NCBI GenBank assembly: GCA_045580835.1
Contig: JAZNOM010000091.1
Coordinates: 5,088 to 69,087 of the forward strand
From: UMGS902 sp045580835
GTDB lineage: Bacteria > Bacillota > Clostridia > Oscillospirales > CAG-272
DNA: 64,000 bases
Reading direction: 5' to 3'
In this document: positions 59,561-64,000 of the stretch, piece after piece
Position numbering within the stretch: the stretch's first letter is position 1
How the letters are laid out: the number at the start of each line of letters is the position of its first letter
Program-made: the position numbers and the translations under genes
The notes under the pieces: model-generated
Databases searched by the model: none
Told to the model about the DNA's origin: nothing
The model's input: the letters and a program-made list of their open reading frames with translations, nothing else

Positions 59561-60598
59561 TTAAACTCTTTCAGCGAAGTACTTGATAGTACGTACCATC
59601 TGGCTGGTGTAGGAGTTTTCGTTGTCGTACCAAGCAACAACCTGTACCTGATAGGTGTCGTCGTCGATCTTTGCAACCATGGTCTGGGTAGCATCGAAGA
59701 GAGAACCGTAGGTCATGCCGATGATGTCGGAAGAAACGATTGCTTCTTCGTTGTAGCCATAAGAATCGGAAGCTGCTGCCTTCATAGCTGCGTTGATGCC
59801 TTCAACAGTAACGTCCTTGCCCTTAACTACTGCAACGAGAATGGTGGTGGAACCGGTGCAGGTAGGAACACGCTGAGCAGAGCCGATAAGCTTGCCGTTG
59901 AGTTCGGGAATAACAAGACCGATTGCCTTTGCAGCGCCGGTGGAGTTAGGAACGATGTTCTGTGCGCCTGCACGTGCACGGCGGAGGTCACCCTTTCTGT
60001 GAGGACCGTCGAGAATCATCTGGTCGCCGGTGTATGCGTGAACGGTGGTCATGATACCGCTCTGAATAGGAGCATAGTCGTTGAGAGCCTTTGCCATAGG
60101 AGCAAGGCAGTTGGTGGTGCAGGATGCTGCAGAGATGATATTGTCATCAGCAGTGAGAGTGTTCTCGTTTACGCTGTAAACGATAGTGGGAAGATCCTTA
60201 CCTGCGGGAGCAGAGATAACAACCTTCTTTGCACCTGCGTCAATGTGAGCCTGAGACTTTTCCTTGGAGCAGTAGAAACCGGTGCACTCAAGAACAACGT
60301 CTACATCGAGTTCGCCCCAAGGAAGATCCTTTGCGTCCTTCTCTGCGTAGATCTTGAGAGTCTTGCCGTCTACTGTGATGGTGCCTGCTTCGTCGTCAGA
60401 AGTTACAGTGTGAAGATTCTGACCAACTGCGCCGCAGTAACCGCCCTGTGCGGTGTCGTACTTAAGAAGGTGTGCGAGCATGGAAGGCTTGGTAAGGTCG
60501 TTGATTGCAACTACCTCATAACCCTCTGCGCCGAACATCTGTCTGAAAGCAAGACGACCGATTCTGCCGAAACCGTTAATAGCAACTTTTACTGCCAT
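59561..60598 (-). CDS. gapA: Glyceraldehyde-3-phosphate dehydrogenase, type I
   Basis: 345 residues; NAD-dependent glycolytic oxidation of glyceraldehyde-3-phosphate. KVAINGFGRIGRLAFRQMF (NAD loop), Asp34 in AINDLT (NAD preference), the active site ISAASCTTNCLAPMAK with Cys160, and GAAKAIGLVIPELNGKLIGS are diagnostic. ATG 60598 has GGAGG. Monocistronic with its own terminator; leader has an inverted repeat at 60645-60664. Confidence 0.97.
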   Translation of the reverse strand: MAVKVAINGFGRIGRLAFRQMFGAEGYEVVAINDLTKPSMLAHLLKYDTAQGGYCGAVGQNLHTVTSDDEAGTITVDGKTLKIYAEKDAKDLPWGELDVDVVLECTGFYCSKEKSQAHIDAGAKKVVISAPAGKDLPTIVYSVNENTLTADDNIISAASCTTNCLAPMAKALNDYAPIQSGIMTTVHAYTGDQMILDGPHRKGDLRRARAGAQNIVPNSTGAAKAIGLVIPELNGKLIGSAQRVPTCTGSTTILVAVVKGKDVTVEGINAAMKAAASDSYGYNEEAIVSSDIIGMTYGSLFDATQTMVAKIDDDTYQVQVVAWYDNENSYTSQMVRTIKYFAERV

Positions 60599-60644
60599 TT
60601 TTAAAGTCCTCCGAATATATAAAAAAATTTGAAAACATTTTTCC

Positions 60645-60664
60645 GATATGTAAACCTACATATC
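60645..60664 (-). promoter_or_regulatory. Inverted repeat in the gapA leader (possible operator)
   Basis: GATATGTA-AACC-TACATATC, perfect 8 bp arms, starting about 8 bp after a TAAAAT -10 box (minus strand 60677-60672; weak TTGTAT -35). At or just after the expected transcription start, so it could bind a repressor or form a 5' hairpin. Confidence 0.45.
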
Positions 60665-60783
60665 CTTATCTATTTTACCACAAATTTTGAAATATACAAG
60701 TATTATTTGTAAATTTTCTCAAATTTGTTAAAATACTAACACAGTTGCTTGCGTATTTTTCAGTTTTTATGAAAATTACACAG

Positions 60784-61536
60784 TTATTTCTTCTTTTTAA
60801 TCTTATATGCATATGTGCCGAAAAGGAATTTAGGCAGCTTCATCATTCTGCCAAGACGCCACGGCTCCTTGATAAGTCTGTAGAGCCATTCGCATGAAAG
60901 CTTAATAAAAATCTTGGGGGCGCGCTTAACGGTGCCGGCGTACACATCAAGGCTTCCGCCAAGACACATGCACATTCTTACCGATGTAAGCTTGTTCTTA
61001 TTCTCGGTTATCCACTTTTCCTGAACGGGAACGCCAAGACATACAAACAAGAGCTTCGCGCCGCTTTCGTTTATCTTTGCGATAACCGCATCGCTCTCCT
61101 CGCCTTCCTTTTTAAAGTAGCCGTCATTTGTGCCTACAACATTAAGCCCTTTATATTTTTCTGCCATTTTACGAGCAGCTTCGTCGGCAACACCGGGCTT
61201 TGCACCGAGAAAAAACACACCGTCGCCGCTGCCCGCGCAGTATTCAAGCATTCTTTCGCCAAGTTCAACGCCTGCAACCTTACCTTTTACGGGAGTGCCG
61301 AGTATCTTTGCCGCTTTTACAACGCCTGCACCGTCTGCAACAACCATATCACCGCTGTTGTAGAGGTCGTAATACTCATTTTGTTCGATACAAAGCTGAA
61401 CGATCTCGGCGTTGGGAGTAAAAACAGTGCAAACCTTGTCGCCGCAAAGCATCTCTTCGCCAACCTTTGCAGCTTCTGCGGGAGTTACGTTAAGGAAATT
61501 TACTCCGCGTATATTTATTTTTTCATATCCGGTCAT
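60784..61536 (-). CDS. WecG/TagA/CpsF family glycosyltransferase (GT26)
   Basis: 250 residues. INIRGVNFLNVTPAEAAKVG, FTPNAEIVQLC, DGAGVVKAAKILGTPV, FFLGAKPGVADEAA and LLFVCLGVPVQEKWI are the GT26 landmarks. Family members transfer ManNAc or similar sugars to undecaprenyl-linked GlcNAc in teichoic acid or polysaccharide linkage units. The C-terminal basic patch (EPWRLGRMMKLPKF) typical of TagA membrane association is present. ATG 61536 with GGAGG at 5 bp. Monocistronic. Confidence 0.92.
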   Translation of the reverse strand: MTGYEKINIRGVNFLNVTPAEAAKVGEEMLCGDKVCTVFTPNAEIVQLCIEQNEYYDLYNSGDMVVADGAGVVKAAKILGTPVKGKVAGVELGERMLEYCAGSGDGVFFLGAKPGVADEAARKMAEKYKGLNVVGTNDGYFKKEGEESDAVIAKINESGAKLLFVCLGVPVQEKWITENKNKLTSVRMCMCLGGSLDVYAGTVKRAPKIFIKLSCEWLYRLIKEPWRLGRMMKLPKFLFGTYAYKIKKKK

Positions 61537-61568
61537 GGCTGCCTCCAAAGTATAAATGTATCTTTTTA

Positions 61569-61597
61569 ATTGTATCATCTTTTATGCTTTTAGTCAA
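61569..61597 (-). promoter_or_regulatory. Sigma-A promoter of the WecG/TagA gene
   Basis: Minus strand TTGACT (61597-61592), 17 bp, TACAAT (61574-61569), 33 bp before the start. Confidence 0.65.
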
Positions 61598-61657
61598 TGC
61601 AATAAATTTTTAACATTTTCCGCAAAAAAACGCACTTCGCTAAAATCAAAACTTGCA

Positions 61658-61686
61658 TTGACCGAATTGGCAATCCATGGTATACT
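61658..61686 (+). promoter_or_regulatory. Sigma-A promoter of the phosphofructokinase gene
   Basis: TTGACC (61658-61663), 17 bp, TATACT (61681-61686), 35 bp before the ATG at 61721. Confidence 0.7.
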
Positions 61687-61720
61687 GAATATGTTAATAA
61701 ACAGAAATGGAGAAAATCAG

Positions 61721-62947
61721 ATGGAGAAACTCTATGGCAACGCCGTTGTCGGTCAGTCGGGCGGTCCTACCGCCGCTATCAACGCTACCCTTTCAGGCGT
61801 TATACGCGGCGCACTCGCAGGCGTCGAAAAAGGCATTATCGGCAAAGTTTACGGCATGAGAAACGGTATTGAAGGTCTCTCGGAAGAAAGACTTGTTGAC
61901 CTTGGCAAAATCTTTACCTCCGAACAGCATTTTGCCGACCTTGAGCACACCCCCGCAGCAGCACTTGGCTCCTGCCGCAAAAAACTTCCCAATCCTAAAG
62001 AAAATCCTGTAGCATTTGAGTATATTATCGACATTTTCAAGAAGTACGACATCCGCTACTTCTTCTACATCGGCGGCAATGACTCAATGGACACGGTTAT
62101 GAAGCTCAGTGAATACGTCAGCGGCATCGATTATGATATGCGCATTATCGGCGTACCCAAAACTATTGACAACGATCTTGCAGGCACCGACCACACCCCC
62201 GGTTTTGGCTCGGCTGCAAAGTACATAGCGACATCGGTTAAAGAAATCATCTGCGACTGTGCAGTATACACCACAAAAGCTGTTACCATTACCGAAATCA
62301 TGGGACGCGACGCAGGTTGGCTCACCGCCTCCGCAGGTCTTACCCGTCTTTCCGGCGGCGTTGGCCCTGACTACATTTATCTCCCTGAAAGAGATTTTGA
62401 CATGAACAGCTTTTTCTCGGACATCCGCACCGCCCTCAAGGCACACCCCAATGTAGTTATTGCGGTTTCCGAGGGTATCCGCTTTGCCGACGGCAGATAC
62501 GTAAGCGAAAACGGCAAGGTTGACGCTTTCGGTCACAAGCAGCTTTCCGGCACCGGCACAGTGCTCGCAGAAGCTCTCCGCGAAGAGGTCGGATGCAAAA
62601 CGCGTGCAGTTGAGTTTAACACCTCGCAAAGATGCGCAGCTCATATCGCCTCTAAAACCGATATCAAAGAATCTGTTGCCATTGGTAAAAAAGCGGTTGA
62701 ATTTGCACTTAAAGGCGTTAGCGGTCACGTTATGATTTTTGTACGCTCAAAGTCCGGCTACAAAATCACCATTGACAGTGTCCCTGCTGATTCCGTTGCA
62801 AATGTCGTTAAGAAAGTCCCCGATGAATTCATCGTTCCATCCGGCAACAACGTTACAGACAAATGCCTTGACTATCTCCGCCCACTCATCGAAGGTGAGG
62901 TTAAATATCGCCACGAAGCAGGTCTTCCTGTACATTTTAAGATTTAA
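61721..62947 (+). CDS. 6-phosphofructokinase, PPi-dependent type
   Basis: 408 residues. Phosphorylates fructose-6-phosphate in glycolysis. VVGQSGGPTAAINATLSG opens the fold. GGNDS (118-122) stands where ATP enzymes have GGDGS and PPi enzymes GGDDS, and PKTIDND (146-152) has the Lys typical of PPi enzymes (Gly in ATP enzymes). EIMGRDAGWLTASAG is intact. So PPi is the likely phosphate donor, though the Asn is unusual. ATG 61721 has GGAG at 8 bp; in-frame codons back to 61556 are not coding-like and overlap the promoter. Confidence 0.9.
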   Translation: MEKLYGNAVVGQSGGPTAAINATLSGVIRGALAGVEKGIIGKVYGMRNGIEGLSEERLVDLGKIFTSEQHFADLEHTPAAALGSCRKKLPNPKENPVAFEYIIDIFKKYDIRYFFYIGGNDSMDTVMKLSEYVSGIDYDMRIIGVPKTIDNDLAGTDHTPGFGSAAKYIATSVKEIICDCAVYTTKAVTITEIMGRDAGWLTASAGLTRLSGGVGPDYIYLPERDFDMNSFFSDIRTALKAHPNVVIAVSEGIRFADGRYVSENGKVDAFGHKQLSGTGTVLAEALREEVGCKTRAVEFNTSQRCAAHIASKTDIKESVAIGKKAVEFALKGVSGHVMIFVRSKSGYKITIDSVPADSVANVVKKVPDEFIVPSGNNVTDKCLDYLRPLIEGEVKYRHEAGLPVHFKI

Positions 62948-62951
62948 GACC

Positions 62952-62981
62952 AAAAGCCGTCATAACATGACGGCTTTTTTG
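62952..62981 (+). terminator. Terminator of the phosphofructokinase gene
   Basis: 12 bp stem AAAAGCCGTCAT / ATGACGGCTTTT with an AAC loop, then T-run. Confidence 0.88.
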
Positions 62982-63066
62982 TTTTTTCAAAATTATCATT
63001 GCAAAATTTTAAAAAATGTGGTAAATTAGTTCTATGCGTTCAGCAAATCAAATCAGGAGTTTATTT

Positions 63067-63783
63067 ATGAATCTTTTACAATCCTTTATCTCCGCTATTC
63101 TCGGAGGTATCGCCATCGCACTCGGAAGCGCAGCTTCACTTATATTAAAACCGGATTCTACACTCGCTTCTGCCGTAATCTTCAGCATGGGATTCCTTGC
63201 AGTTGCAGTATTTGAGTTAAGTATTTTTACCGACAATCTCGGCGCTATTTTTTCCAAAAACGTTGCAAAGCAAACAAAAAAGTCTTTAACCATTTTGTTT
63301 GGCAACATACTAGGCGCTTTGCCCGTAGGTATTGCTCTGATCCCCAAGCTTAACAAGTCTGCGGATGTGCTTGTAAAATCAAAGTATGATATCTCATTTG
63401 TCGAACTTGCTGTTGGCTCCGTTCTTTGCGGCATGCTTGTTTATATAGCAATGCACGGTTTCCGCAAATCAGGCAGCGGATTTACAGGATGCGCAATTTT
63501 AGTTGCCGCTTCCTCCGCAATCTCTGTGTGCGGCTTTGATTACGCACTCGCAAACATATTCTATATCGGTGCAGCTTTTGACAAGTTTAAAAGCTATCAA
63601 AACAACATCGGCGAAGTTCTTATACTGGTGCTTTTCGTTTTACTCGGAAATGCTATTGGCGCAATGATATTTTCTCTGCTTAACAAACTCAAAAGTGAAG
63701 AATTTGAAGTGGGCAGACACCATCACCATAAACACCGTCGCCACTCACATCACGAACACAAAGATAACGAAACACAAGCATAA
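63067..63783 (+). CDS. Formate/nitrite transporter (FNT) family channel with His-rich tail
   Basis: 238 residues, six membrane helices. FNT-like features: SAILGGIAIALGSAASLIL, SMGFLAVAVFELSIFTDNLG, FGNILGALPVGIAL, and CGFDYALANIFYIGAAF in the usual position of the family's His-bearing helix; the His itself is not obvious there. Moves formate or similar monovalent anions. The C-terminus is rich in His (GRHHHHKHRRHSHHEHKDN), unusual for FNT channels. ATG 63067 has AGGAG at 8 bp; the in-frame ATG at 63034 lies upstream of it. Monocistronic. Confidence 0.8.
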   Translation: MNLLQSFISAILGGIAIALGSAASLILKPDSTLASAVIFSMGFLAVAVFELSIFTDNLGAIFSKNVAKQTKKSLTILFGNILGALPVGIALIPKLNKSADVLVKSKYDISFVELAVGSVLCGMLVYIAMHGFRKSGSGFTGCAILVAASSAISVCGFDYALANIFYIGAAFDKFKSYQNNIGEVLILVLFVLLGNAIGAMIFSLLNKLKSEEFEVGRHHHHKHRRHSHHEHKDNETQA

Positions 63784-63795
63784 CAGATTACAAAA

Positions 63796-63817
63796 AAGTC
63801 GTCCTTACGGACGACTT
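63796..63817 (-). terminator. Hairpin after the FNT gene, oriented for the minus strand
   Basis: 9 bp stem AAGTCGTCC / GGACGACTT with loop TTAC. The T-run is on the minus strand (TTTTTTG), so it fits a leftward transcript from beyond the window, and may also help end the FNT message. Confidence 0.6.
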
Positions 63818-63911
63818 CAGAGTGCTGACAAACACGTCAGATCGCAAGTAAGAAATAAAAGCGAAGGGGATAAATAGAAATAATTTTTCACTTTGTGTAA
63901 AAAACAAAATG

Positions 63912-63938
63912 CGGCAAGGGCTTAAAAAGCCCTTGCCG
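63912..63938. terminator. Palindrome near the right edge
   Basis: 12 bp stem CGGCAAGGGCTT / AAGCCCTTGCCG with an AAA loop. No long T-run on either side. The remaining sequence to 64000 shows only the inverted pair GGATTTTTGT / ACAAAAATCC (63953-63962, 63991-64000), no gene. Confidence 0.45.
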
Positions 63939-64000
63939 TTACTTGCTTTTTCGGATTTTTGTCTCTACCGTACACATGTACGCCGACGAAACAAAAATCC

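Noticed and set aside
61556..61720. A 55-codon N-terminal extension of the phosphofructokinase
   Set aside because: It overlaps a consensus promoter and lacks a ribosome site; the family start with GGAG is at 61721.

Overview
The window looks like chromosomal DNA of an anaerobic, fermentative gut or rumen Firmicute of the Oscillospiraceae/Ruminococcaceae type. This is an inference from gene content: enzymes with type I dockerins, a GlgC/GlgD glycogen operon, a trimeric electron-bifurcating [FeFe] hydrogenase, a PPi-type phosphofructokinase, strong GGAGG ribosome binding sites, TTGACA/TATAAT promoters and BspA-like leucine-rich-repeat surface proteins. No rRNA, phage, transposase or CRISPR array is visible.

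Layout. 1-2343: a leftward operon rlmA, GT2 glycosyltransferase, malic enzyme (cut by the window edge). 2431-5081: a SulP anion transporter convergent with a small membrane protein. 5157-10358: a two-gene unit made of an ECF sigma factor fused through a membrane segment to a BspA-like ectodomain, and a lipoprotein with a related ectodomain. 10417-16261: a flavoprotein, a secreted C39-like protein, and the envelope operon murJ, GT4, vanZ. 16320-18093: an AT-rich accessory patch (DUF4279 protein, membrane-anchored orphan, frameshifted gene, short palindromic repeats) ending at tRNA-Pro(GGG) and a broken tRNA-like copy split by hairpins. 18192-33593: extracellular glycan use (GH43-dockerin, a three-repeat stalk protein, two tandem sialidase-fold dockerin proteins), galactose metabolism (galT, galM), glycerate kinase, LarA and an amino-acid symporter. 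33919-44112: glycogen operon glgC, glgD, glgA, glgP and a GH13 enzyme, followed by pncB. 44203-49972: a large lipoprotein with a membrane partner, and glgB on the opposite strand. 50210-59505: the bifurcating hydrogenase (HydA, HydB, HydC and a 2Fe-2S protein), with a probable H2- or redox-sensing module upstream (HydS-like protein, two DRTGG proteins, two GHKL ATPases, a PHP protein). 59561-64000: gapA, a WecG/TagA glycosyltransferase, a PPi-type phosphofructokinase and a formate/nitrite-type channel.

Together the genes describe a glycan fermenter. Secreted dockerin enzymes release sugars. GalM/GalT and glycolysis (PPi-PFK, GAPDH) process them. Glg enzymes store and mobilise glucose. Reduced ferredoxin and NADH are reoxidised by the HydABC hydrogenase, and formate or related anions may leave through the FNT channel. 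The most unusual items are the sigma factor-LRR fusion, the sensory hydrogenase module with a three-way-junction element inside it, and the repeat-rich patch next to tRNA-Pro.
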